Shown piece after piece: positions 36,541-49,829 of a stretch of DNA of 64,000 nt. The position numbers and the translations under genes are program-made. Every line of letters begins with the position of its first letter. Position 1 is the stretch's first letter. The notes beneath the pieces are model-generated. The model was not told the origin of the DNA. It was given only the letters and a program-made list of their open reading frames with translations, and did no database searches. The stretch covers positions 28,691,489 through 28,755,488 of the forward strand of contig NC_026655.2 in the NCBI RefSeq assembly GCF_000004075.3, in the 5' to 3' direction. Source of the stretch: Cucumis sativus (Eukaryota > Streptophyta > Magnoliopsida > Cucurbitales > Cucurbitaceae).

Positions 36541-38840
36541 TCCTTGAATTATAGTAGTGATAAATTTACTTTCAATAGAACTGTATCACTTAAAGTATAG
36601 AGTGAAGAATTGAATGTGTAAACTCTTTACTTAATATCATAAGACTGCACTAATGATTTATATCTCAAAGTAATAAAATCTCTGATCTCGGGTCAAAGAC
36701 CTCCAAGACGTAGATGCTACGTCATTGAATTGGGTTAACAATGTCTCGTGTTCCTATTGTCTCTACTTATTTGCACTTTTCGCTGTTCCTACTCTTGATT
36801 AGCTGAAGGTTCATTTATATATTAATCACTATGGTTGACGCTTTCCTTATTTTATCACTTTTTAATAACTTAACTATTCATCTCATTGACAAATAATGGT
36901 ATTAGAGACTATATAAATCTCAACACGAACTTCCGTGTGTTAAATAAAAAGTTGAGTAAGCAAATATTTATTATTCTTTTAATCTAAACATGCATTCCTA
37001 CATTGTTTAGATAGAAATGTGGAAGTCTCCTTTATAAACTCATATATTCATTCATAGGTTTGGACCCTAAAGACACCTAACTTTTGGAAGAGGTGAGAAG
37101 ATAGGCAAATGTAAGTTTGCCGATATCTCCACACGCGTGCTGCCGTCCGTCAGTTGGGCGGGCGTGGTGAGGAGAGGAGAGCAATAATAATTTATTTTTG
37201 CTAAACCATTTTCTTATATTAGAAACGTTTTTGATAACTTAAACTTTCCAAAATCGAAACCAAATTAAATGGTAATTACCAATCTGTTTTTCTAATATTA
37301 TGACCGTTGGAGTCTCTCCCTACTCACTATATATTCATTTCAATCTTCTCTTTTATAAAAGATAAAAAAATAACACAACGATTTTGTTCTCTCCCAAAAA
37401 TTCTCCTTGTCGTATATCGAGCATTATAGTGTCTATTTGAGTGTTGAGAAATCCGATCAGTTTTTGTGCAATCCTAATTGAAAAATGAGACTGTTTTATC
37501 CAGGGCGTGGTGATGATAGTTATACTTTCAGTAGAATTGTATCACTTAAAATATAGAGTGAAGAATTGAATATAATGTGTAAACTCTATACTTAATATCT
37601 TAAGACTGCACTTATGATTTGTATCTCAAAGTAATAAAATCTCTGATCTTGGGTCAAAGACCATCCAAACGTAGATGCTATGTCATCCAACTAGGTTAAC
37701 AATGTCTTATGTTTCTATTGTCTTTACTTATCTATACTGTTAGCCGTTCCTATTGTTGATTAACTGAAGGTTCATCTCAATTTACTGTTGTTGACACTTT
37801 ACTTATTTTATCATTTGGTATCAAAGCAAGGTTTTCTGCATTCAATGGATTATGTGCGTGAAGGAACTTCAACAACAAGATCCATTGTTTTCGATGGGGC
37901 AAACTATGCCTACTGAAAAGCTCGGATGATTGTGTTTAAGAAATCTATTGACAATTAGTGTTGGAAAGTTATGATTGCTTGATTGGAATATCCATCTACT
38001 AAGGATGTTGTTGGGAAAGTCAATCTTAAACCAGAGATATCCTGGTCTAAAGAAGAGGATGAAGCATCTTTTGGAAACTCTTGGACTTTAAATGCAATAT
38101 TCAATGATGTAGATCATAATGTCTTCAAACTTATAAATATGTGCTCCTCTGTAAAAAAAAATGCGTAAAATGTGTTCCTACTGTCTCTACTTATTTGTAT
38201 TATTAGTTGTTCCTACTATTGATTAACCGAAGGTTCATCTCAATTTATTGCTATTGATGCTTTCCTTTTTATCACTTTTTAATAACTTTAACAATTCATC
38301 TCATTGACAAATAATGGTATTAGAAACTATAAATCTCAATGAAATATTCCTTGTGTTAAATGAAAATTTTGACTAAGCAAATATTTATTATTATTTTATT
38401 CTAAACATGCATTCCCACGTTGCTATTTGAAAGTCTCTTTTATAAACTCATATATTGATTTATGGGTTTGGACCCTAAGGACATCAAAGTATTAGAAGAT
38501 GGGAGGAGATAGACAAATGTAGGTTTGCTGATATCTCCACACGTGTGCTGTCATTTGTCCATCGGGTGGGTGTGGCAAGGAGAGGAGAAGAATAAAAATA
38601 TATTTTTTACTAAACCATTTTCTTATATTATAAATTTTTTTGGTAACTTAAACTTTCCAAAACCGAAACCAAATTAAATTGTAATTACCAATCGGTTTTT
38701 CTAATATTATGACTGTTATAGTTTCTCCCCGCTCACTATATATTCGTTACAAGTTTATAGTGTCTATTTGAGTATTGAGAATTCTGATTAGTTTCAATGC
38801 AATCCTGATTGAAGAACGAAGTTGTTTTATCCTATGGATA
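36541..38840 (+). mobile_element. Rearranged Copia-like LTR retrotransposon relic
   Basis: Three related blocks in direct orientation. Segment 36541-36860 recurs at 37520-37813, and 36733-37480 recurs at 38172-38838, each at roughly 85% identity by eye. The 37520 copy ends ...TTTTATCA and is followed by TGGTATCAAAGC (37816-37827), a primer-binding site complementary to initiator tRNA-Met, typical of Copia. Directly after comes a short gag-like N-terminal reading (FDGANYAY, stop, then KARMIVF), then the third LTR-like block at 38165. Thus the interior is reduced to about 350 bp and the LTR-like blocks are mixed, as expected from unequal recombination or nested insertion. Confidence 0.65.
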
Positions 38841-40450
38841 ATAGAATGATCAAATATGTTTGCACAAAAGAGCAGAGCCGCGAAACGTCTTAAAGAGAGT
38901 GAGATTTGCAACTCAGCCACTTTCTAATTTGTTTCTATTTTGCAGTACACATTTTAACAAAACATTTTCATCATTAGCCTTTCTAACCAGGCGACAAGCA
39001 ATGCGATCACTAGGCATTTTGATCAGTACGCGAGATTGAACATTTAGTGAATTGATCCTTTGGCGTTCTGACCCGTTGGTGATTTAACTATTATGGGAAT
39101 GGACTAGAGAAGGCATTCTGACCATGCGAGATAGCAGCACATTACGCGAGATACAAGGCAAAAAAGCACGCGTTCTATCTAAGCATTAAGGCTTCTCAAC
39201 GAATCATTCCTTTTAGGCGATTTACAACAACACTTAGTTTTAACACAAAATGAACCATATGGAGAGATTCCAACTAAAATGAACCATATGGAGAGATTCC
39301 GTATTGAGTAAAGGACTTCTCATTAACACATGAATTACTCTTCTTATTGTCCAATAGTGTTTTGAGACAAAATACATGTTATCAAATAATCAATTAATGG
39401 ATCTGAACTAAATGCTTTTCTAGGTCTGCTGTAGATAGTTTTTGTCTTGTTTCGGACGTCATGATGATTTTGACTTTTTTTTTTTTTTTTTTGTCAACGA
39501 TGATTTTTGTCCTAAGATCCTTAATTTAAAATCAATGCATGCGTCCTCTTACAACAACATGAAATGGAAAAATGCTTGTAATCTCTCTAGCAGAGTCTTT
39601 ACACATTTTGAACAAATTTATACATTTGAGACATATTTTGTAAGTTTGATACAAAAGCTGCACAAATTAATCCATATATAAAATACTTCCTATCTTTTTC
39701 AATTGTTGAGTCTCTTACTTTGAAGCACTTAATTTTGTTTCATTGGTCAAATGAACTCAAGTGATTAGTTTTTCAAATTTTAGAGATTGAAATTAGAATT
39801 GTGCAGAATAAGACAAGATGAAATAAACGTAAACTATTCATAGGTTTTATAATAATATATTTTCTATTCAGACGTCTAGAGAATATGACGTGGATGAGCA
39901 AGACAAATTGAATACCATGAAGATGATATAGAGAGTAAAGGAATAGACAAGTTGTATCTATCTAACTAATATATGCAAGAATTCCAAAGTTAATTAATAG
40001 AAATATAGAATAGAGTTTGGAAGTAGATATAATAAAAGCTAATATAGTGGAGATAACGCGTTTTTTTTTTGGTTAGATATGTGTTTTCTTTGATCTTAAT
40101 CTTGCAAGTGGTCGATAACTTCGGAAGTGATAAGTAGTATGGTAGCTGGATGTCTAAAGTATTATCTCCACAAGAATGCTTAATTTGCTAATCCAAGCTA
40201 AATAAATTCAACTAGTAATGGAGGGGGTACGAGTGTATTAAAGAAAGCAATAAACTACATAATTAAAACCCATTTTAAAAGAACTGACTTTGAATTTCAG
40301 GGTTAATTGTCATCATCGGTATCATTTTTTAGGGTTAATAATTGACTGTTTAACCACATTTAAATAATTATTGCGAATAGAATGAAGATTGGTGATGAAG
40401 ATTGGTGATGAAGATAAGGCTTTCAAACTTTATATTGTTCACTTCCCCCT
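38841..40450. other. Intergenic, no gene seen
   Basis: Contains a perfect 25-bp duplication (39247-39271 and 39276-39300, core GAACCATATGGAGAGATTCC), a poly-T run at 39476-39492 and a slightly GC-richer part (38990-39230) resembling LTR sequence. No gene recognised. Confidence 0.4.
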
Positions 40451-40453
40451 TCT

Positions 40454-40699
40454 ATGTCCTTATTAACACATGAAAAGCCAATCTTGATTTACTTGAAGAA
40501 AACATTATATTTTGCTGAGGCTACTAGTAAAATGTTTTCAGAGGAAATAAGTGACCGAATGGTGAAGGGATTAATTTCATATGAGGATTCAATACTAATA
40601 GATAGCATCTGGAAGAAGAAAAAAGAGTTTGTCTTCAAAAAGGGTGGTCGGGAATGTAGAAAATATGGACACATGAAAAGGAATATTCTAATAGTGTAG
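40454..40699 (+). mobile_element. Copia gag relic with degenerate zinc knuckle
   Basis: The 81-codon frame follows the pattern of the end of a Copia Gag: a Leu/Tyr-rich segment ending ATSKMFSEEISDR, a basic linker and then ECRKYGHMKRN. The latter matches the CX2CX4HX4C knuckle with the first Cys replaced by Gly and the last by Ile. Stops flank it and no protease follows. The link to the relic at 36541-38840 is unproven. Confidence 0.5.
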
Positions 40700-41484
40700 G
40701 TTCATTTAAAGGGCTACAAATTAGATCCTAACGTTGTTTCCATGTCATGATGTTGCATATCTTTTCTTTTAAAGAAAAATATGAATTTAATCCTTGTAGT
40801 GTGTTTGCTTTATCATGATAAAGGATGTGATAATACCGATTTCTCAAGTTTAATTAACACATGACATTGACTTGACAGTTATGAAAGTTAATGTGTGAAT
40901 CAGGAAGTAGTGTCGATGACTGAAAAACTTTCAAGCGATTCATGTAGGTAAAAGTTTGCACCATAAATTTCAACAAAGTTTATCCGTTTGTGATGAAAAA
41001 GAGAAAATTCTTGAAAAGTAGTATTATTCCAAGTGGTATACTGATCAGGATGGTGGAGTGAGCTACAATTCTCTAAGGTGTGAATGTTATAATTTGTTGA
41101 TAAAGATAGTAGATGTTGTCATAGGGTGCAAGTACAATAAATAGAGTTTATATCCTTTGGTTCCAAATAGTCTCAATTTAAAACACTTTAACTTTAGATG
41201 TTCTAAGTTTAGTTAAATTTTCTTTTGTATTCTCTAGTTTGACAGTGAGAAAATGATGTGAGAATAGTTTCAAGCATGTTTTCATGTGTATTACACAATC
41301 CTATCATTAGCTTGGGTTCACCCAAAATTGGTAGAAGTCCCTTATCTCAAATTACATCCAAATCAAAAAAATATTTAAGCCATCCACCTCCTAGAGTGTG
41401 TTAAGAACTAACTCTTACTAAAAAATATAAAATAATATTAAATTCATTTTTTTATTGAAAATAATTTCGATTTAAAATCAAGGA

Positions 41485-41738
41485 TAATTATAGTGGATAT
41501 CAAATTTATGAATAATAATCAAGTACATAGCAACACTTTGAAAAAATTGCAAATATAACAAATTAAAGTCTATGAGTGATATACTTCTATCGCTCATAGA
41601 CACTAAAGGCTTATCAATGACATACCAATATTTGCAATATGGTCTATCAATGATATAGATTTGGATAGATTTTGTTATATTTATAATTTTTTTAAATTGT
41701 TGGTATGTACTTAATTATTTTGAATCTATAGCTATATT
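41485..41738. repeat. Terminal-inverted-repeat MITE (~250 bp)
   Basis: Left arm AAGTACATAGCAACACTT...AAATATAACAAA (41521-41562) matches the reverse complement of the right arm (ends TTGGTATGTACTT at 41712) over ~42 bp with about five mismatches, and weaker pairing extends outward. The centre has CTATCGCTCATAGAC and GGTCTATCAATGATATAG. No frame. Confidence 0.75.
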
Positions 41739-41837
41739 ATTTATCGCATAAAATCAATTGAATACCCACTCTCAATAAGGGACAAATAGACATTCAACTT
41801 AAGGGGTAGGAATATCAAACAAAAACTTAAGGGAAGA

Positions 41838-44229
41838 AGCATTGTTCGATAGAGTTGCACAGAGGATGGTACATAAATTAGCACGCAATTCATAAAAAAA
41901 ATTTAGCATTGAAAGATTGAAAGCATTGGGAGTAACAACTTTTGAAGGATCAACGCATAAAAAGGTGGTTGAATTTTGGAGAAAAATGTTTTGGGGTGCT
42001 GGAGTGGTACGAAGAAAGAAAAGTGAAATTGGCAACAATTTTGTTGCAAGGTAGTGCTGAAGATTGGTGGATTCTCTATGTCGCACGAGCAAGAGAAGTA
42101 GACTTTGTTCTTTGGGGAGGATTTAGGAGAAGTTTTAGGAAAAATTTTATCCCTATTTGTTTGTTGATGCCAAGAGGTAGAATTTTTTTAGCTTGATGCA
42201 AGGTGATATGACTATCCCAGAGTATGAGAAGAAATTTACTGAGTTGGCAAAGTATGCGGTAACCTTTATAATGGATGAGGAAGATAAGTATAAGCGTTTT
42301 GAGGGAGGTTTGAGGACAAAAATTCAGACTCCAACGACAGGGAGTGTGGATTGGTCAGACTTTTCTAAGCTTGTTGAGGCGACCATTCAAGTTGAAAGGT
42401 GCTTGGCTGAAGAAGAAGAAAAGAGTTTGAAAGAAGAGAAGTCCATTTGGATGGCGAGTAGAGAAGAAGAAAAGAAGAGTTGTGAAGAAATAAGTAAGTG
42501 GGTCAAATCTTCTTTTAGTTAGGGGTCGCATTGGTTTGGTGATCGACATCTAAGATGTATAGAGTGTGGTAAGAAAAACTCAGAAGTTTATAAGCGAAAA
42601 ATTCATATTTGTTTTAATTGTGGACCAGTTGGACATTACCAAAGTGAATGCCAAGAGAAGGCCAAAGTTAGTGAGGAACCAACACAAATAGGAGTGGCTG
42701 CTTAGTCATCCCAGCAAGTTACGCGAGGAGGTTCAGTGTTAGACAAGGGAAAAAGGGTTGTGGAGTAGAATTTCAGGGACAAAACTTCAAAAATGGGGAA
42801 AAGTTGTGAGGTCGAGGTTTGGAATTAAAGAGTCTTGTTGAGGAAGAGTTTTGTTTAAAAGTATTTTGGAACTAAATATTTTGAAGAAGGTGTTCTATGT
42901 AGTAGTTGGAGTTGAAGCTTGACGGTGCGGTAAGAAGAAGTACGCATCCAACGCTAAGAGTTAGGCGTTTTGACGTTGTAGTGTGAGGTGCTAATAGGCG
43001 AAGAAGAGTTTAGAATTTCAAGGAAATGTCTTATCTTGAGTTGACAGGCGGCTACATGTTAAGTTTAAGTTAGATGCATGTCTTAGTGGGTTATGAGATA
43101 ACACGTGCAAAGAGTAAGTAGGAGGTGGCAAGCTAAGAGAAGCTTGGTGATGAATAGTCAGATTAAAGAACTAGTATAAATAAGATTGAGAGATATTAAA
43201 GGAAGTATTGTTATTCTGAGAATTTTACTATGTATGGAGTTGCTAAGGAAGGGCTAGGTGAGAAGGAGTTGAAGTTAGGTATTCTGAAAGGAAGGAAACT
43301 TAAATGTTTTTGTGAGTGATTTTTCTAAAAGAAAAAAATATTTTGAAAGCACTCTTTCTCAGTTTTATATTGTACGTGTGTACTGTATTATATGTTATTG
43401 TTATTGATGTTTATGTTGTTAATTGAAAAGAGAGCTTATGAACTAATGTTTTTTTTTATTGATGATTGTGATGCTTGTATACAAGTAAGCCATTAGCTTT
43501 ATTTCTATCAATGAGCTAACTATTATGTGTATTCATAATGAGTAAAGGAAACCATGTAGAAAAGGATTGCATGGCGAGCTGAAGCCGTCCAATGTGTAAA
43601 AGGAGTGTATTGAGCTTGGCGGCCTAACCAACGGGAATGAACTAAGGAAATTCCTCATGGGATGCTGATAAATTGAATTCTAGGTCTATGCGTGGGAATG
43701 ATTCATGTTCTTGGTGGAAATGAATAAGCAAAGACCAATGTGTGATTGATATGTTTGTAGAAAAGAGGTGTTATGAACTGTTTATGAAATAAAATGTATT
43801 TACCCAAAAGGATTTCCAAAAGCATCACTCACTAAGTATTTGACTTATGGTTTAAGTTTTCCTTCGCTAGGTTTAAGGCGTTGAGACCACGTAAAGATGA
43901 GTAAGGCGAGTTGCTAGGGGTTTAAGTGAAGCGTAGTTGTGCTACGTGTTGAAGGCCTTTGTTTATGTTTTAAGCTTTGTTGTAAAGAGACCATGTTCAT
44001 TGTATTATAGAACGCATATTGTTAAGTTAGTAAAGAGAAGCTATTTGTTATATTTTATTGCATTGAATTAAGTGTTAAAGTTAAACTTTAAATTGAATTT
44101 GAGATTGGTTGTTGAGGTAATTTTACTTCATAAGTGTTTATCTTCCTATCTCGTGGGGAGATACGCGTTGAGTTTCTATTTGGGTCTCCACATTGTCGCA
44201 TAAAGTGACATTAGGGACGAGACGTGACA
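41838..44229 (+). mobile_element. Gypsy gag running straight into an LTR (TR-GAG-like relic)
   Basis: Broken frames at 41838-42520 give a Ty3/gypsy Gag: TTFEGSTHKK, WYEERKVKLATILLQGSAED, QGDMTIPEYEKKFTELAKYA, KRFEGGLRTKIQTP and DFSKLVEAT. An intact zinc knuckle CFNCGPVGHYQSEC (CX2CX4HX4C) follows at 42610-42651. Instead of protease/RT, a short stretch RGGSVLDKGKRVVE-stop leads to a purine tract AAAAATGGGGAAAAG and an LTR-like block beginning TGTGAGG (42805) and ending GACGTGACA (44229). A second relic at 51720 has the same junction. Frameshifts and stops make it inactive. Confidence 0.65.
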
Positions 44230-44273
44230 TATGAGAATCAATATCATTTAAACATGAAAATTTATTATATTTA

Positions 44274-44520
44274 CACTACAAGAAGTTTTGGCTCTTCTGA
44301 CGTAGCTTCACACCATCTAGAGAAACTTCGTCGGGAGATAGGACATCTTCAAATGCAATAATTAGAGCGTCAAAAGATATAATCTCTCCCGACACATAAA
44401 ACGAGTGTAAAAAATTAGTAACCATCTCTCGACATCGTGCATGGTAGGTGTCAGGATATCTGAGAGTACTCCCGATGCTTTTACACCGTGTCAGAGATTG
44501 AAGAAAATTATCGCCGTTAG
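44274..44520 (+). mobile_element. CACTA (CMC/EnSpm) transposon end
   Basis: Starts CACTACAAGAAG, the typical terminal sequence of plant CACTA elements. Subterminal DNA holds repeats of a 10-bp motif in both orientations: TCGGGAGATA (44333), TCTCCCGACA (44387), TCTCTCGACA (44425) and ACTCCCGATG (44469), like the transposase-binding motifs of the superfamily. No matching inverted right end (TTCTTGTAGTG) was found downstream, so this is a one-ended relic or one with a lost end. Confidence 0.6.
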
Positions 44521-45888
44521 TAATTTGTAAGTACTAACACATTAATAAATGTGTCTAGTTTTGGGATAACAACTGGCATCAAGAGTTGGCATTTAAAAAC
44601 CTTACCAGATCTGTGAAACATAGATCTATGAAGAAATGGAAGGGTTTCTCAGAGACTCAGCCAAAAACGACCACCGTTGTCCTCGTCATTTGCCCTATTT
44701 CTTTTGGTGTCGCTCTTATCCTTTAGTGTCATGGTTGCCGTAGTCGCCCCTATCTCTTCCAGTATGTATTTGGAACTTTAATTGATTCTATGTGTATTTC
44801 GAAGGCGACTTTGCCCCTGACGAAGCCATTGCTTGGCAGTTGTTTAGCCTTATTGAACGATTTTGTGTCATGTAGTGTTTTAAAGTTTGCTCACTTTCTA
44901 GCTACTTTGCAAGTATGCTTTTACAATTTCATACCAGTAGTTTTGTTTGTCCTAATCATCTCGCCCCATTTGTCTTTTCAAGCAGTTCTAAAGATTTATT
45001 ATTAAGAATCCTTTGGTGGGTTTGGACGGTTTAACTATTCACTCACTTTATATGTAGTTAAATTTGTTGAGACTTGAAATTTAAAGCTTAAATTACTCGA
45101 TTTCTTGTTGTTGTTCTTTAAGGGTAACTGATTTTGTTATTGAAATTACCATGATCAAGTGCTTCTAAGTATGCAATAAAAGCCTGATGATCTATGTAAA
45201 TCAAGTTAATCCCGTCAAGGATTAATCTGTAACTAAAAATGACATGGGTTTGAGAAAGAATGTTGACTTGACAGATTTTGAGGTCTTGAAGAATGATAAA
45301 ATTAAGTTTGTCGATTGTGCGTGTTGACTTTGTGATGAACATCTGAATTTGGTTAGTCGTTTGGAGGTAAAAGCACTCAATTCTCTGTTATCTCTTTGAA
45401 ATTTATGAACTTGCAACCAAAATCTCCATTTTTGTTTCTATTCAGTAGGATAACGCCACTACAAAACACTTTTGCGTTTTTACGGCAATACAAAATGGCA
45501 CTCATTAACGAAGTAAAGCAAAAGGAGCGAAGAATAATGCCTGATTTGTTTGATTGGGCTTCCAGTGTCACTTTTGTTCTTTTTATACACGTCTCTCCAA
45601 TCAAAATTTTTTTTGGAGTATTATAATGTTTAGAAATGCATCATTCTTATGATATTTTTCGAAACTTATTTTCTTTTAGTTTTCTAGTTTTTCTATAAAC
45701 ATGTTTTCTTTTGGTGAAAAAAAGAGAACTGAAGTTTGTAGAGTGTAGACTTGTATACTTTAATACTATGTAAAAGTTGATAAATTGACTTTCATAATTT
45801 TCAATTAGGTCAGGGATCATTTTTATTACTATTCTCAATCATTCAATTCCTCACAGAAAGCACAATCCCTCACAGAAAGTTGATAAAT
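44521..45888. other. No gene recognised; possible cargo of the CACTA relic
   Basis: Slightly GC-richer DNA at 44620-44780 gives a short frame (MKKWKGFSETQPKTTTVV...) that could be a captured gene fragment, without a recognised family. A second CACTACAAAAC occurs at 45459 in the same orientation. A ~16-bp unit with TCACAGAAAG is repeated at 45850-45880. Short frames on both strands have no known domain. Confidence 0.3.
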
Positions 45889-46560
45889 TGTCATGCCCCC
45901 TCCCCAAGTCACTTCCTTTTACTAAGTTGAGGCATGATGCCTAGAACCTCAACGTAAGCCATACCACATGATAAACGTTGAACACCTAGTAAGCGAAACA
46001 ACTTCTCTACCAATCTTAAATGCAAAGCTTTCTTAATACAACACAATGAATTACAACAACATCAACTTTTCGTTAGCGTAGCCTTATCGCCTAGCCTTTA
46101 ATACTTAGCTTAATAATGCCTTTCGGCTACATACATGATAGACAACCATGTAGCAAAATAAGTACAAACTTCTCTTTCTTTATTAACTTAACACTTTACA
46201 ATAAGTACAACATAAATTAGACTTTTTCTTACAACAAGACTTAAGCAAAATCTTTAGAACTTCCTTCGCCTATCACAACTTTTCCAACTTGACGTCTAGT
46301 TTGCTCACCTCATCGTGTAGCAATGCACCTTATTCTCTCTTTGCTACAATGGTGTAACTCTTCATGTCGATGACTTTTAGGAATTTGAGACCCTTTTCTA
46401 CAACCCCTTCTCCTTGAGTTATCATCATCTCAACTCGCGGGTAGTTCTAAAAAACTCTTTCTATCTGCACCATCCAACCCTAATCTTGTTGGTGGTACTT
46501 ATAGGCATAAATGTGATATTTTATTCCTCGGCTCGACCCCTAATCTATTAGAATTTATAT
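45889..46560 (-). mobile_element. Gypsy LTR fragment in reverse orientation
   Basis: Begins on the plus strand TGTCATGCCCC, the reverse complement of an LTR end GGGGCATGACA comparable with GACGTGACA at 44229. Inside, the sequence shares blocks with the LTR at 42805-44229 read backwards, for example TTCTCTTTCTTTATTAACTTAAC against GTTAAGTTAGTAAAGAGAAG at 44020 (only the shared blocks are shown). Divergence is strong and the inner boundary is uncertain. Confidence 0.45.
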
Positions 46561-46879
46561 CCTAAAACTCATAGTTTGTAATCATATTCTATTCAATAAA
46601 ATCGTTATTGACCCTATAATCTTAAAGCCAATAAACAAATCTCTCAAGGCTATTATTGTGTAAACTTGAACTGTATGTAGAGACATAAACGTGGATCAAG
46701 TTCGAGTATATAGCCTAAATAGTCTATTGAATCTACTCTGTTGAACGCATATATCACTGAAGTCTTCTTATTTTATTTGAGTTCATATTTTGCACTTAAG
46801 TTTGTTGGTTGTATTCAATTCGCTTACTAGGTACTCTGTGTGTTATCTCACAAAGAGAATCACGTAGAGTGTCTAGGCT

Positions 46880-46929
46880 TTCATGTCTCCACTTGTCGCA
46901 TAGAGTGACTTTTTGGACAGGACGTGACA
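46880..46929 (+). mobile_element. LTR 3'-end fragment
   Basis: CTCCACTTGTCGCATAGAGT...GGACAGGACGTGACA closely parallels 44189-44229 (CTCCACATTGTCGCATAAAG...GACGAGACGTGACA). A truncated extra copy of the same LTR family. Confidence 0.55.
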
Positions 46930-49829
46930 TTTTTCTGGATCTTTTTAGATGGATTTTGAAATACCAATTATGCTTTTAAAGTTGAGTTTATTTGTTTAAT
47001 TAATTTGGGTTTTTCTTACTGAAACCAATCGAAAAGTTTTTGGATCTATTTTGTGGATCTCCTCTCTAAGATGGAAATTCGATTCAACTTCTATTTAGGT
47101 AAGCAAATTAAAGAATTAACGTTGGATTGTAATTGATAAATTTATTGGATAAAATTATTAATTAAATTCGTTAGTCTAAGTTGGATTAGGGAATTATTTT
47201 GCAAAAAATGGTTAAATTGTAAGTTATTCTTTTACTAGATACCTTTGAGTTGGATAGTCACAAGTATATAATTATCTTTTTTTAGTTATGGTACTATATA
47301 TACATGTTATTGTATGATGAAATAATTTACGTGCTATGTTAAGGATATTATTTACATTAAGAAACGTTGGACTATGGGTGCTATGACTTCTAAAGCCTAT
47401 TGATTGTTCAATGCATGCTAAGATTAGCAGTTCACCCAAAAGGTCCTGGTAGATGGACCCGTGATCTTACCATTTGGGATTAGAGGTTGCTCATATTTGT
47501 TTTCAAATTATTTTAAATGTTTTGATTGGAAATTGGATGTTATGATTATTTTATTTTGTTATATTTTATTGTTATTTTTTAATCATTTTAGAGGACAGTA
47601 AACAAAAGTCCTATTTACTTATTTATTATTTTTTTTTTAGAAAAATTATGTTGTCTATCTTATTTTGGAACAAAATTTCTAATTTAGTATTCACTTTTTT
47701 TATTTTAATTTTACAAAATTTGAAGTAACCACGTTAGTCGTTACATAGACTCCCCATAAGGATGAGAAATCCTTCTCAATTGAATCAACTAGGCTTTCCC
47801 TAAAGCGGTGTAGAATGTCTGAAAATTAAAGAAGTCTTCAGAAAACCACTTACAAGATTTAGTGCCACATTTAGGTAAAGTTGTCCGTTTCCAACACAAT
47901 ACTCTGTCAAACTTATTAACTGGATGAATAAGTAAAACAATATATGTGACAACCCAATGGCAACAAATACTTCTTGAGCTTAAATAGCACAACAGAACAT
48001 GAAAATATCTACAAAATAAATTGGTATAGCTTTGGAAAGGAAAACATTCAAGCAGATCAAATAGGTAGAATAATGTAAATATGAAAAAAAATATTATACA
48101 GAAACTGTAACTTTCGTTGAATGGATAAAAATTCTATGACAGTAGAAGATTTTACAGAACCATTGCTCAAATTAATTTAGGAATCTTAAAATATGAGTAC
48201 GTTACAAAAATTTAGAATCAAAATTCTAAATAAAAGATACGGAGAACTTACTTTTCTTGACGTATCTGAATCAGGAAGGTAATGAAATGTAATTTCTACT
48301 TTTCATTATTATTATTATTACTACCACTATTATTATAAATTCCCCTGTTATTATTATTAATTAATTAATATCATTATTACTACTACTTTCATTATTATTA
48401 TTTTATTGGGATGTGTGTGTGAAAAAGGTGTGTGATACTTTGTTAATAAATAATTGAATTTGTGCTTCGTTTTCCCATCTCATAGTGTACCCTTCTTTTA
48501 ATTTTGAAATATTGGACCCAAATTCTTTCAACATATGAATCCAAATTCCCCGACAACACAATCACCAATAAAGCTCAAACTTCAATTAATGATACCAATA
48601 ATGTTGGACTATTTTTTTACAACAAAATTCAAATAAATTTCACTATAATTTAAAATAGGGGTTGTTATTTGGTGGAACTTAGTATAATGTTAAAATAATT
48701 AAGATATACTCATTTAAACATAAATTAACTTATTAAAATATATGAACATATTTCACTCATCAAAATTAAATATTCATCTCTCTAACCCCACATCATCGTT
48801 ACATTGAACTAATTTCTTAAAATGTTGGAAAAAGAAGAATATTTTTAATTTCAAGATCTTGGCTTTTGACATACTAGTACGTATTTTCCTTTTTCTTCCT
48901 GATCTTAATCATGCTCACCCTAAATGGAATTATTGGAGCATAATTTTGAGAGGATCGAATCCCGTGGGGAACCATTATGTACCATTGTTCTTATTTTCAG
49001 ACTCTTCTCTTAAAAGGGAAGAAGACAAACATCACAATTAAAGAGGATTTTTTAGATTGTTTTGTTGAAAATAATAGAAAATTGCAACAAAAGTAAATTA
49101 GTTTGGATTCAATAATTAAGACAGCCTAGCTTGCGGTAAAATGAATTATTTCCGTTCAAAGTATGTGTTCATTATTGAATTTTAATCACCAAACTAATTG
49201 TGTTCTTTCGCCTAACCAATCTTATTAGAAAAACTAATTAGATTAGCCTAAATAACAAATTAGTCTAATCGGATACAATGAAAAGCACCCTTGTTCGAAT
49301 TATTCCAATCACATTATTGTAGGATGTGTTAGACGGAACAATTAACTTTTAGACACCTACCTCATGGTTAAATTTGTAAAATTTTAAGTCCTTGATTAGA
49401 TCACAATGCACAACTAATCCAATCGAAAAGTTAACTTGTGCAATGCATGCAATTTAGTGTCACGTATCATATGGTAACTAAAAGTAATAATCATATATGC
49501 CGATCAAATTCCACTATTATCTAGACTACCATAACATGCTTAAATTCTACAAAATAAACAAATAGAAACTCGAATTAATCCGTATCAGATAGTAATTTTC
49601 AAGAACAAACTCGAATGAGGCAAAACTAAATTGTAAATTTTCAAGGCAAAGGCCTAAGAAACACATTCTCGCATATAATACTTTTTTTTTTTTTTTTCCT
49701 TCATGGAAGTAATTTGAATGAATTTGAGAAAGTTTTTGAGTACCAAAATCACGTCTGATCTTTGCTATCTCATTGTTTTCATTCTTTGAGAGAGCATGTG
49801 ATTTAGTTGTAGGAGGAGTGATATCACCA
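46930..49829. other. Intergenic, no gene seen
   Basis: AT-rich DNA with an (ATT)n-like low-complexity stretch at 48307-48405 (ATTATTATTATTACTACC and similar), a TG tract near 48411-48421 and a poly-T run at 49682-49697. A minus-strand frame at 47789-47992 has no recognised domain. Confidence 0.45.

Noticed and set aside
41799-42092. 97-codon minus-strand frame
   Set aside because: Antisense of the gypsy gag relic.
45459-45500. Second CACTA transposon end (CACTACAAAACAC)
   Set aside because: Same orientation as the end at 44274, no subterminal motifs, and the short match is expected by chance.
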